From the IMG/VR virus record IMGVR_UViG_3300018080_000632, positions 1 to 22,334 of that record: a stretch of 22,334 bases of DNA. One strand, 5' to 3'. Below, piece after piece: positions 1 through 7,469 of this stretch. Within the stretch, counting starts at the first letter, position 1, and each line of letters starts with the position of its first letter. Source of the stretch: a virus. Under the pieces are notes generated by a model, which worked only from the letters and a program-made list of their open reading frames with translations, had not been told where the DNA came from and made no database searches. A program made the translations under genes and the position numbers.

Positions 1-8
1 ATATAAAA

Positions 9-2018
9 ATGGACAAAGCTAAACCAACTAAATATTACAAAAGAGAGCCTAAAAAATCAGGAAAAGGATATAATTACTATTATACAAAAGAGCAATATCA
101 AAAAGCTAAAAAAGAAGAAAAAGGTAAAAAGAAAGACGGATTATTTTCTGGCATAATGTCATTTTTTGGTTTTAAAGATGAAAAACAAGCAGAAGAAAAA
201 GTTAAAGATATATATGAAAAAAATAAAAATGATCTTCAAATTTATTTTAGTGATTTTTTAAGATATACAAATGAATATATAGCCAACAAAGATAAATGGG
301 ATAAAAAACTGTCAAAAAAACAAGTGGTGAGAGATAAAAAAACTGGTAGAGTTTCTTCTATTAAAAAGGAAAAATCTGTTGTTTCTACTGATAAAAAGAA
401 AGGCTTCAGTCTTTCATTGATGAAGAAAGTAGCTGGAATTGTTGGTGGTACTAAAGAAAAAAGTGATACTTTGGCAGGAAAAACAAAAGAACATATTCAA
501 AACTTAGTAAAAAATCAATTAAAAGGTAATAATGGAAATATTGACAAAGTAATAAATGGAATAGAAACCAGAATAAAAAATATAAAAAATACTGGTGGTG
601 ATTTATCAACTTCAACTGAACCATTTCAGTTAGAATATGCACAAAAAATAAAAAAGGAACAGAAATCTAGTGACAGAAAAAGTGAAATCATGGAGTCTGA
701 TGAACCACAAAAAATAGAACGTAAAAATTTTCCAGAAAATTTAACAACATACATAACAAATCCAGATTTTACCTTTAAACCTTATGGTGACAATAGAAAA
801 TTTATAGATAAAAAAATAGAAAAGAAAGACATAAAAGAAGGATTTAATCTGTATGATGGAGAATTCTATATTGTAAAAGGAAGATATGGTCGTGGATATG
901 ATGTTCTTGAAGCTTCAACTGGTAAACTAGCAACACCTCCTGGTGTATATGCAAAAACAATAAAAGAAATGAAAGAGAAAACTATTGATTTTTATAAAAA
1001 TATCGGTAAAGAAGATGTAAATAAACAATTAAAAAAGACTAAAGAAGAAAAGAAAAAACAAATAAAAGAAGCAGAAAAAGAAGTTGAGACATATAAAAAA
1101 GTACAAACAGATAAAAAGGAAAAAATAGAACAAGCTGAGAAAAAAGAAGTAGAAATGTTTCAAAGTGAAAAATTTAAAAATAAAACATTGACTGAATTAA
1201 TTAATATAGATAAAGAATTTTTAACAGAAAAAGGAAAAAAAGAATTAGATAAACTCATAAAAGAAAAAGAATCAAAAGGTATTAGTGCTCAAGAAAAATA
1301 TGATAATGCTCAACAATCAATAGAAACATTCGAAGATGAGTATGAGAAAAGTTATTATTCTGAAAATGAATGGAATGATTATTTAAAAGAAGCTGAAAAT
1401 GAAGAGAGACAAACAATAAAAGATGAAGATAAAGATAGTAAATGGTATAGAGATGCAAAAGATCAGTTAAAAAAAATAAAAATATATAAAGATTCAATAA
1501 AAAACCTCTCAAAATATAAAAATGCAGCAATGAAGGAATCAGGTCAAAAACAATTATTTAAAGCTTCCATTAAAGCTCTACAGGAAGAACTAATTAAATC
1601 CAAAACTATGCCAGTTGGCACAGTATCAAGAGGTAGAAGAAAAGTTGCTGATGGTAAATGGGTTCCTGTCACTCAAGATAAAACAGGTAAAAAAGAAGAT
1701 AAAAAGCCAAAAGACAAAAAAAAAGATAAAGAAAAAAAACCAGATGGAGATAGAGAAGGAAAATTAAATATTATTAAGAATAGCTTAAAAAAGATGGCAA
1801 ATATATTAGCTGAAGCACTTTCCGGTCGAGATGTTGTTGCCCCTACTGCTGGAGCAACTGAAGAAACTGGAGAAAGTATACAAACTTTAAATAGGGAGAA
1901 GAAAAAAGAAGATCAGAAAAAAAAGGACAATAAAAAAAAGGACGAACAGAAAAAGGTAAAAGAAAAGGACAAACAGACTAAGGAGAAGAACAATAAAAAT
2001 GGAAAATCTAAAAAATGA
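9..2018 (+). CDS. Lys-rich putative internal or minor head protein (function unknown)
   Basis: I do not recognise a family. The 669-residue product is extremely Lys/Glu-rich and mostly helical, with long coiled-coil-like stretches (about residues 325-390 and 430-520). A more globular segment lies at about 255-320 (Tyr/Gly-rich, GRYGRGYDVL). A short motif, GTVSRGRRKVADGKWVPV, lies near residues 535-556; I have the impression that similar Gly-Lys-Trp-Val-Pro-Val segments occur in phage minor head proteins, but cannot check. The last 60 residues are almost entirely Lys, Asp, Glu, Gln and Asn. Its place just before the head operon, presumably after portal and terminase, suggests a minor head or DNA-associated internal protein; this is inference. 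The reading frame stays open to base 1 and no ribosome binding site is visible, so the true start may lie upstream. It overlaps the next gene by 20 bases. Confidence 0.7.
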   Translation: MDKAKPTKYYKREPKKSGKGYNYYYTKEQYQKAKKEEKGKKKDGLFSGIMSFFGFKDEKQAEEKVKDIYEKNKNDLQIYFSDFLRYTNEYIANKDKWDKKLSKKQVVRDKKTGRVSSIKKEKSVVSTDKKKGFSLSLMKKVAGIVGGTKEKSDTLAGKTKEHIQNLVKNQLKGNNGNIDKVINGIETRIKNIKNTGGDLSTSTEPFQLEYAQKIKKEQKSSDRKSEIMESDEPQKIERKNFPENLTTYITNPDFTFKPYGDNRKFIDKKIEKKDIKEGFNLYDGEFYIVKGRYGRGYDVLEASTGKLATPPGVYAKTIKEMKEKTIDFYKNIGKEDVNKQLKKTKEEKKKQIKEAEKEVETYKKVQTDKKEKIEQAEKKEVEMFQSEKFKNKTLTELINIDKEFLTEKGKKELDKLIKEKESKGISAQEKYDNAQQSIETFEDEYEKSYYSENEWNDYLKEAENEERQTIKDEDKDSKWYRDAKDQLKKIKIYKDSIKNLSKYKNAAMKESGQKQLFKASIKALQEELIKSKTMPVGTVSRGRRKVADGKWVPVTQDKTGKKEDKKPKDKKKDKEKKPDGDREGKLNIIKNSLKKMANILAEALSGRDVVAPTAGATEETGESIQTLNREKKKEDQKKKDNKKKDEQKKVKEKDKQTKEKNNKNGKSKK

Positions 2019-2196
2019 GTATCATATTGAAAATCCAGAAAAATTTGAGTGTCCTAATTGTAACTCTGTTTATGGTATCAAGAATGATGAAGAAATGATC
2101 TTAAGAAAAATAACTTTTGTGTATTTCAACATGAAAGATAACAAAAAAGTTGTAAAATGTAAGAAGTGCAAAACAATGATAGAAATTAATTCTTGA
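1999..2196 (+). CDS. Small zinc-ribbon protein, Com-like in layout
   Basis: The product is 65 residues with two CxxC knuckles, C18-P-N-C21 and C54-K-K-C57, separated by 32 residues, which is the pattern of a four-Cys zinc ribbon. An AGGAG at 1981-1985 inside the preceding gene supports the ATG at 1999, and the 20-base overlap suggests translational coupling. Small two-knuckle proteins, such as the translational activator Com of phage Mu, have a similar size and CxxC-x(n)-CxxC layout, so an RNA- or DNA-binding role is possible, but sequence similarity outside the Cys residues was not established. The TTGACA of the head-operon promoter overlaps its stop codon. It could instead be a structural zinc-binding head protein. 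Confidence 0.75.
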   Translation: MENLKNEYHIENPEKFECPNCNSVYGIKNDEEMILRKITFVYFNMKDNKKVVKCKKCKTMIEINS

Positions 2197-2221
2197 CATA
2201 TAATTCTATTTATATAATATA
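2193..2221 (+). promoter_or_regulatory. Putative sigma70 promoter of the head operon
   Basis: A perfect TTGACA at 2193-2198 overlaps the TGA of the zinc-ribbon gene. The -10 box is ambiguous: TAATAT at 2215-2220 (16-base spacer) or a perfect TATAAT at 2213-2218 with a short 14-base spacer. It lies in the 82-base gap before the protease gene and has no competing coding explanation. Confidence 0.65.
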
Positions 2222-2232
2222 TCTATTATAGT

Positions 2233-2244
2233 CCATTTATTAGG
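2233..2244 (+). promoter_or_regulatory. CC-W8-GG leader element, copy 1
   Basis: CCATTTATTAGG begins 40 bases after the first T of the -35 box, so it lies at about +5 of the predicted transcript. An almost identical element (CCATTTAATAGG) lies at exactly the same distance from the 18299 promoter. The motif is an imperfect palindrome. It could be an operator or a leader RNA element; function is inferred from position only. Confidence 0.4.
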
Positions 2245-2278
2245 AAAAGTTAGATAATATCTCATATGGAGTATCTAC

Positions 2279-3163
2279 ATGCTTTTTCAAGTAAATGGAC
2301 TAGAAATATCAAATCTTCAAAAATCTTCAGACAATAAAACTGTCCAAGTCGATATTATTGCAAATCATCTTACTGAAGATACAGATGGTGAAACAGTATT
2401 AAAAGAAGCATTCGACAAAGAAACTGTCAATGAGTTTATGGACATTGGTGTCATAGAGTTCTGGCATGAATCAAAACAACCTCTTCTTTCAAAAGCAGAA
2501 AAAATGGAAAATATTCTTGGAACTCCTGTTGCCTTTAGATGGGAAAATGGAAAACCAGTAGTTACTGCATCATTAACTAAATCACATCCAATTGTTCAAA
2601 AAATGTTACCACATCTTGAAGCTGGACAGCCGGTATATGCTGCATCAATAGGTGGATCTAAAGTTGTTTTAGAAGCTAAAGACTCAAATGGTGGTAAACA
2701 TAGAATAATTCCAAAAATAAGATGGGATCATTTAGCAATTGCACCTGCAAATTCTGTTATAAATCGTGAATCCGGAATGAATGTTAGACTTTTGCAGAAA
2801 GCTAATGATATCATGTGCGAATTTGATGATATGAACTCATTTAGAAATAATTCCAACATTATAGAGCAAGAAGAAGTATTGATGAAAGCATTAATGGCTC
2901 CTTCTAGTACAGGTGATCTACAAAATACATCTGGTGGTGTAGTTACAAAGCAAAGTTTAGAGAAAAAACCAGTAAATCTTACTTTTGGTGAAGATGAAAG
3001 TATGATGCTTCTAGATACCATAATAGGAATAAAAGAAAGAAGAATACCAACCGAAAAAAACAAATATATGAAACATTTTGAAGAAAAAAAGAAGAAAGAT
3101 TTTGGTGATAAATCTTATCGCCTTATCAATAAATTTTTTAAATCTAAAAAAGGAGCAATGTAA
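2279..3163 (+). CDS. Prohead maturation serine protease (XkdF-like)
   Basis: Predicted head maturation protease that processes capsid and scaffold during prohead maturation. The N-terminal half (about residues 1-165) has the layout of phage prohead proteases of the XkdF / S78-like group: a strand with EFWHES placing a candidate catalytic His at 63, a YAASIGG loop with candidate Ser 123, and RWDHLAIAP around 148-156. The position just before scaffold and capsid genes is typical of the family. Residues 203-228 carry a KALxxP...DL...GG...QSLE segment also found in the capsid protein. The tail beyond it (229-294) is very basic and may be an autoprocessed extension or a scaffold-contacting tail. 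GGAG at 2268-2271 supports the ATG. The fold is inferred from motifs; the fold class is more certain than the catalytic residues. Confidence 0.82.
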   Translation: MLFQVNGLEISNLQKSSDNKTVQVDIIANHLTEDTDGETVLKEAFDKETVNEFMDIGVIEFWHESKQPLLSKAEKMENILGTPVAFRWENGKPVVTASLTKSHPIVQKMLPHLEAGQPVYAASIGGSKVVLEAKDSNGGKHRIIPKIRWDHLAIAPANSVINRESGMNVRLLQKANDIMCEFDDMNSFRNNSNIIEQEEVLMKALMAPSSTGDLQNTSGGVVTKQSLEKKPVNLTFGEDESMMLLDTIIGIKERRIPTEKNKYMKHFEEKKKKDFGDKSYRLINKFFKSKKGAM

Positions 3164-3164
3164 C

Positions 3165-3941
3165 ATGATAACAAAAGAAGAATTGTTACAAAAAGGAATT
3201 TCTGAAGAAATTGCGGATGAAATAATTTCAAAAATTGATTCAGAAGAAGATGAAAGTTCCCTCCAGCTTCTACAGAAAGCACTAGGAGATCCAAAAGTAG
3301 AGGATCTCTCTAAGGCCGATGGAGGGGATGAAGAAGGGGATCAGGACGATGATGATGACAAAGATGATTATAACGAAAAGTATATGAAAAAACATATGAA
3401 ACGTTATATGAAAGCAAATAAATCATCATGCTCAAAAATGATGAAAGAGGTCGGAGAAAAAATGACTAAAGCCATTGATGATATCGATCTTGATTCTGAA
3501 GGTGCGGTTGTGGAAATGACTGATTTAGCACCTTTTCTTGAGTCTCAAAAAGAGTTTAATGAATCTCTTACAAAAGCACTAGGTCATTTAGCTGAAGAAA
3601 TTGTTACAATTAAAGGTGACAATGAAAAATCTTATGATTTACTGAAAAAAGCTGCTAGTGTTCAAGTAGAGCAGGCTGCTGCTATTGATGGGTTTCTTAA
3701 TACTCCTCAAGGTAGAAAATCTAAAGTTGTAGCTGATGGTGCTGATCTTTCTAAAGCTAGTAAAGAGAATGTAAATGATCAAGCTAAAATTTACACAACT
3801 CTTATGAAAGCTGTAAAAAATGGTGACACTGATGCTGGAGCAGTTATATCAGCATATGAAGTTGCTGGTAAAAATGTAAATCGTTTAAATGATAATCAAA
3901 GAGCATTCATAAGCGATCTTTTAAGTAAGGAGGCCAAATAA
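3165..3941 (+). CDS. Acidic scaffold-like head morphogenesis protein
   Basis: The 258-residue product has a helical N-terminus, a strongly acidic run (about residues 52-67, Asp/Glu with Gly), a Lys/Met-rich helix (72-87), then helical segments and a compact C-terminus. This composition and the position between protease and capsid genes are those of a phage scaffolding protein. The start at 3165 is chosen because AAGGAG (3150-3155) lies 9 bases upstream; the frame is open further upstream but would overlap the protease heavily. Residues 38-54 contain KALGDP-KVE-DL-SKAD-GG, a slightly shorter version of the motif shared by protease and capsid protein. It could alternatively be a capsid accessory protein retained in the head. 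Confidence 0.7.
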   Translation: MITKEELLQKGISEEIADEIISKIDSEEDESSLQLLQKALGDPKVEDLSKADGGDEEGDQDDDDDKDDYNEKYMKKHMKRYMKANKSSCSKMMKEVGEKMTKAIDDIDLDSEGAVVEMTDLAPFLESQKEFNESLTKALGHLAEEIVTIKGDNEKSYDLLKKAASVQVEQAAAIDGFLNTPQGRKSKVVADGADLSKASKENVNDQAKIYTTLMKAVKNGDTDAGAVISAYEVAGKNVNRLNDNQRAFISDLLSKEAK

Positions 3942-3943
3942 TT

Positions 3944-5452
3944 ATGAGATCTGAAGAGTTTTTAATGCTTGCCGATACTGAAATGGGTATTTCCAGTAAA
4001 GATGAAATGGAAGCACTTAGTAAAGCACTTTTGGCTCCAGGTAGTTCAGATGATCTGTACAATACACCTGGTGGTAGTCTTACAATGCAATCTCTTGAAG
4101 GGATGCTTGCAGACTTAACGTTAAATACTACTGATTTTACGTTATGGCAAGACATGAATAAAATAAAAGCATATTCTACAGTAGAAGAATATGATCAACA
4201 AATAGGACTTGGTATTTCTGATGGTGGATTCGTTGGACAAATAGAGAATCCAGAATTTAGAGATCCTGATTTCTTAAAGCAAATTGCTATTGTTAAATTC
4301 CTTTCTGAGGGATGGACTGTAGGTGATGTTGCTGCAGCAACAAATACTATTATAGATCAAAGAACTAGATCTCAAAGAGCTGCTATGAATAGATTGTTGA
4401 GAAATCTTAACAAGTCTCTTTATAATGGCGATAGTTCATTAATTCCTGAATCTATTGATGGTATTTCAGCTACTATAGCAGCAAAAGGTTCTACTCAACA
4501 AGTTAAAGATATGCGTGGTGGAAATGTAACCATGGATGTATTTAATTTAATGGGTCAACTTATTACAGAAGGAAACGGGCATGTTGAGAATTCTAAATTA
4601 TATGTATCTCCTGCTGGATTACAAAACATTTCTAAAATAATAGAAAGTGGTGCTGTATCTACTGGTGATAGAAAGATCGCTCAAATGGGTTCTAATGGAA
4701 TAACAATTGGTGGAAAAATTGATGAAGTTATGACTGCATATGGTCGTATGACTCCAAGAATGGATAAATTACTTGGATTATCATATGAATCTGCTGTGGT
4801 TCCTCAATACTATGATAACGCAAGTCAAACATGGATTGAAGGTACAACTTCAGACAAAGCACCATCTATGCCATCTATTGAATTAACTAATGCTCCTAGT
4901 GTTACTAATTCATTATTTAGTGCCGGTACAGTTAGACCTTCTGGAGTAAAATATAATTATAGAGTCGTTGCTGGTAATAAATATGGAAGATCAAAAGCTT
5001 CTGTTGCAGTTGAATCTACTTCAGTAGTTGCAGCAGGTGGTGGTATTTCTATAGCAATTACACCTGCATCTGGTGATTCAGGTTCAAAACTTCCTACTTA
5101 TTTTGAAATTTATTCTGAAAAAGTTGGTGGAAGTGGTGAATATAGATTAATGACAAAAGTTGCAGCTAATACAAGTCCATTGACTGTTGTTACTTATGTC
5201 GATAAAAATGATTATATTCCTGGTACAGCAAGAATGTTTATAATTGATCAAACTAGTGTTGGTGAAAGTAGAGTTATGGCTTTTAGTCAATTACTTCCTA
5301 TTCATAATACTGATTTAGCTAAAGTTGGTCGTTATTCTCAAGGACTTATTAACCTTTATGGTGTTCCTAAGTATTACAAACCTAATATTCTTGTAGAAAT
5401 TCGGAATATTAACGTTGATCAAGCTAATGTAAATAAATTTAATCTTGTTTAA
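3944..5452 (+). CDS. Major capsid protein with inserted Ig/Fn3-like domain
   Basis: The 502-residue product is the best candidate for the HK97-fold capsid subunit: it follows protease and scaffold, is preceded by a near-ideal AAGGAGG (3927-3933, 10 bases from the ATG), and has an N-terminal arm followed by a typical mixed region (about 60-300). Residues 1-52 are helical and end in the KALxxP...QSLE segment (27-52) shared with the protease, so they may form a removable delta-like domain. Residues about 305-430 are Ser/Thr/Val/Gly-rich beta sequence with YNYRVVAGNKYGRS, an Fn3/Ig-like signature, probably a surface-exposed inserted domain. Residues 430-502 return to capsid-like sequence, so the Ig-like part is internal. 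The fold assignment is inference from order and sequence character. Confidence 0.85.
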   Translation: MRSEEFLMLADTEMGISSKDEMEALSKALLAPGSSDDLYNTPGGSLTMQSLEGMLADLTLNTTDFTLWQDMNKIKAYSTVEEYDQQIGLGISDGGFVGQIENPEFRDPDFLKQIAIVKFLSEGWTVGDVAAATNTIIDQRTRSQRAAMNRLLRNLNKSLYNGDSSLIPESIDGISATIAAKGSTQQVKDMRGGNVTMDVFNLMGQLITEGNGHVENSKLYVSPAGLQNISKIIESGAVSTGDRKIAQMGSNGITIGGKIDEVMTAYGRMTPRMDKLLGLSYESAVVPQYYDNASQTWIEGTTSDKAPSMPSIELTNAPSVTNSLFSAGTVRPSGVKYNYRVVAGNKYGRSKASVAVESTSVVAAGGGISIAITPASGDSGSKLPTYFEIYSEKVGGSGEYRLMTKVAANTSPLTVVTYVDKNDYIPGTARMFIIDQTSVGESRVMAFSQLLPIHNTDLAKVGRYSQGLINLYGVPKYYKPNILVEIRNINVDQANVNKFNLV

Positions 5453-5468
5453 AAGTAGGTAAAAAGAT

Positions 5469-5783
5469 ATGACAGCATATAAATCGCCAGTAGGCAAACC
5501 TTTTAATGAACTTTCTTTTGCAGATATGTTAAGTAATCAGGTTGTTCTATCAGGTCAAGATGTAAGTTTTACTGTTAAAGAAGGAACTTTTTTATTAACT
5601 TCTTTAAAGGTTGATGGAGCAGGATCAATAACAATTGTTGATGGGAAAGGAAACACTATTGTAAGTGGAGTTACTGATTTTAATCAACCTGGAAATCCTA
5701 TAAGATGTGATTATGGAGTTACATTAACTGGTGATGTTCTTATAGCGGTTGGTGCTGCGTTTTTTGGAGTATTTGCGAAATGA
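5469..5783 (+). CDS. Small beta-rich capsid accessory protein (decoration candidate)
   Basis: The product is 104 residues of alternating hydrophobic and Gly/Thr/Ser residues with many predicted strands and no signal peptide or membrane segment. It lies directly behind the capsid gene, where phages often encode head decoration or cement proteins. An AGGT at 5456-5459 is only a weak ribosome binding site. I do not recognise a specific family. Its last four bases overlap the start of the next gene, so it is part of the head operon. Function is inferred from position and composition. Confidence 0.65.
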   Translation: MTAYKSPVGKPFNELSFADMLSNQVVLSGQDVSFTVKEGTFLLTSLKVDGAGSITIVDGKGNTIVSGVTDFNQPGNPIRCDYGVTLTGDVLIAVGAAFFGVFAK

Positions 5784-6046
5784 AATTATCAATAGAAGAA
5801 ATAATGCAATTACAATATATACTTCCAGTTCAAGGGGATTTAAAAACTCTTGAACTGGTTGAAAAAATTGTTAATAAATCAATGATTAAAGACTCAAATG
5901 TTAAAGAAAAGGATATAGATTTTACAGATCATGAAATTGATTGTATGCAAGATTTTATAAAATTTTTAAATGATCAAAAACAATTGAGTTTTAAATCATT
6001 ATCTTTAATAAGAAAAATTATGAATAACAAAGGAGATTCAATATGA
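5780..6046 (+). CDS. Small helical head-operon protein of unknown function
   Basis: The 88-residue, helical, charged product starts within the ATGA overlap with the preceding gene and ends within an ATGA overlap with the next, so it is translationally coupled on both sides. The N-terminal part (ILPVQGDLKTLELVEKI, residues 14-30) resembles a pattern I associate with short phage proteins encoded near capsid genes, but I cannot name the family. There is no Cys cluster, membrane segment or signal peptide. Conservation of position inside a tight head operon suggests a head assembly or accessory role; this is inference. Confidence 0.6.
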   Translation: MKLSIEEIMQLQYILPVQGDLKTLELVEKIVNKSMIKDSNVKEKDIDFTDHEIDCMQDFIKFLNDQKQLSFKSLSLIRKIMNNKGDSI

Positions 6047-6456
6047 CTATACATCAAAGTGCATTTGATGCATCTCAAGGTAGTCCAAATATTGAAGTTC
6101 TACAATATTTGCAAGATAATTGGGGTAAAGATGAAATAAGTGCTGCTTTACGAGTAGCTAAAGTTTCTATTACCGCATCAGGTACAGCAGGAGTGGCAGC
6201 AGTTATTCCAGTTGGAGCTGAAATATTAGATGTTCATTGTATCTGTAAGGCTACTGTTGGCAGTGGATCGGCTCAAGTTAGAGTTGGTGGAGCTGGAGCA
6301 GTGATTTCTGATGCATTAACAATGGCAACTAATGATGCATTAACTAGAGCTTCTAGTATAGATACTACATATAACGTTGTTGGATCAGATGGTATTGAAG
6401 TTGTTACCAATTCTGATAATGATCGTGGTGATGTTTTTATTACTTATAAAAAGTAA
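6043..6456 (+). CDS. Beta-sandwich-like capsid accessory or head-fibre protein
   Basis: The 137-residue product has a short helical N-terminus (about 1-38), then an Ala/Gly/Val/Thr-rich beta domain (39-137) with strands such as GVAAVIPVGAEILDVHC and a C-terminal GDVFITYKK strand. This is the look of a small virion surface or decoration domain. AAAGGAG at 6029-6035 lies 7 bases before the ATG, stronger than the signals of the two genes before it, which fits a high-copy structural protein. It is the last gene before the terminator at 6471. No specific family is recognised. Confidence 0.65.
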   Translation: MTIHQSAFDASQGSPNIEVLQYLQDNWGKDEISAALRVAKVSITASGTAGVAAVIPVGAEILDVHCICKATVGSGSAQVRVGGAGAVISDALTMATNDALTRASSIDTTYNVVGSDGIEVVTNSDNDRGDVFITYKK

Positions 6457-6470
6457 TTAAAAAGAATATA

Positions 6471-6512
6471 AAATCTACATATCCTTAAAATAGAGATATG
6501 TAGATTTTTTTT
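6471..6512 (+). terminator. Rho-independent terminator of the head operon
   Basis: A perfect 13-base inverted repeat (6471-6483 with 6495-6507, core ATCTACATATC / GATATGTAGAT) with an 11-base loop is followed by a run of Ts to 6512. It lies 14 bases after the stop of the last head-operon gene. Confidence 0.9.
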
Positions 6513-6533
6513 AAAAATAGAGAATGAATTAAA

Positions 6534-7469
6534 ATGAGCGAATGTACAGAAAATAGATCAGGATTTGCATTTAATAATCCAGATATATCAAGTGATTATC
6601 ACGCTCCAAGTTGGGGTCTTTTGGTTACTGCTGATGAATTACGATATGATGAAATGTTTGGAAATGCATTAATAGCTGAAGCAGATAGTCAATCTATTAC
6701 AGATGATCAGTTATTGGATTATGCTAGACTAGCAATTAGACACATGGAAGTAGAATTAAATATTGATATTTTACCTCGAAGAATAAGATATGATGATCCA
6801 ATCGGTGAAGATGGAAATGAAGAACCAAGAACTGATTTTGATGATTCAGATTTTACATCAAGAATGACTGCAAAACAATTAGAAGCATTATATTTAAGAG
6901 AACCTGGTTATTCATATAAAGTAATAGCTGCACGAAAAGAGTCAAGAGTAAAAATGAGACGTAGACCAGTAAGAGATCTATTAACAGCAAAATTTGTTGA
7001 CCCTTATTATGGTAATACAGTAATAGATCTAATGCCATATAGAATTGTAAAAAAGGGATTCACTGGTGTTTGTCATTTTAGACCAAGACAATTAACGACT
7101 AGAACTAATTATTATGCTTATATATGGACAAATTATTTATTTAGACCTTACAATAATGATATACAAAGCTTGTATTTATTAGATTATGAAACAGGATATG
7201 AGAACTGTCAAGATGTCCCAGATGAATTCAGGAATATTATTAAAAAACTTGCTGCAGTTACTCTTATGAATATATATGGTGATGGTAAATTAGCTGCTAT
7301 TGCATCAAGATCAGTAAATTTGAATTCAGTTAGTGAATCAATCAATACAACACTAAGTGCTACAAGTGCTACATTCGGTGCAAGAATAATGCAATATCAA
7401 AAAGAAATAAAAGCATGGTTTACTCAAAATAGATCAAAATACAGTCGAACATCAATAGGTCGATTATAA
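6534..7469 (+). CDS. Putative head-tail connector (adaptor) protein
   Basis: The 311-residue product lies first in the neck block after the capsid operon. The C-terminal third contains a helix-rich segment with the pattern VPDEFRNIIKKLAAVTLMNIYGDG, then SVSESINTTLSATSATFGARI and a final helix with KEIKAWF. This pattern (Ser-rich loop, 'sesi', 'atsatfGaRI') I associate with phage adaptor or head-completion proteins that close the portal. The middle has basic stretches (RKESRVKMRRRPVRD) that could contact DNA or portal. The ATG at 6534 has only a weak GAGAA upstream, and no promoter is seen between the terminator and this gene, so expression probably relies on read-through. It could be another neck component. 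Confidence 0.65.
   Translation: MSECTENRSGFAFNNPDISSDYHAPSWGLLVTADELRYDEMFGNALIAEADSQSITDDQLLDYARLAIRHMEVELNIDILPRRIRYDDPIGEDGNEEPRTDFDDSDFTSRMTAKQLEALYLREPGYSYKVIAARKESRVKMRRRPVRDLLTAKFVDPYYGNTVIDLMPYRIVKKGFTGVCHFRPRQLTTRTNYYAYIWTNYLFRPYNNDIQSLYLLDYETGYENCQDVPDEFRNIIKKLAAVTLMNIYGDGKLAAIASRSVNLNSVSESINTTLSATSATFGARIMQYQKEIKAWFTQNRSKYSRTSIGRL

Noticed and set aside
451-642. Minus-strand open frames inside gene 1 and other structural genes
   Set aside because: They have hydrophobic, low-complexity translations typical of antisense to Lys-rich or AT-rich codons, lack binding sites and overlap clear + genes. Only 12304-13167 on the minus strand has domain signatures.
3078-3164. Extended start for the scaffold gene overlapping the protease
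   Set aside because: The extension has no binding site and a basic tail unlike the rest; ATG 3165 has AAGGAG 9 bases upstream.
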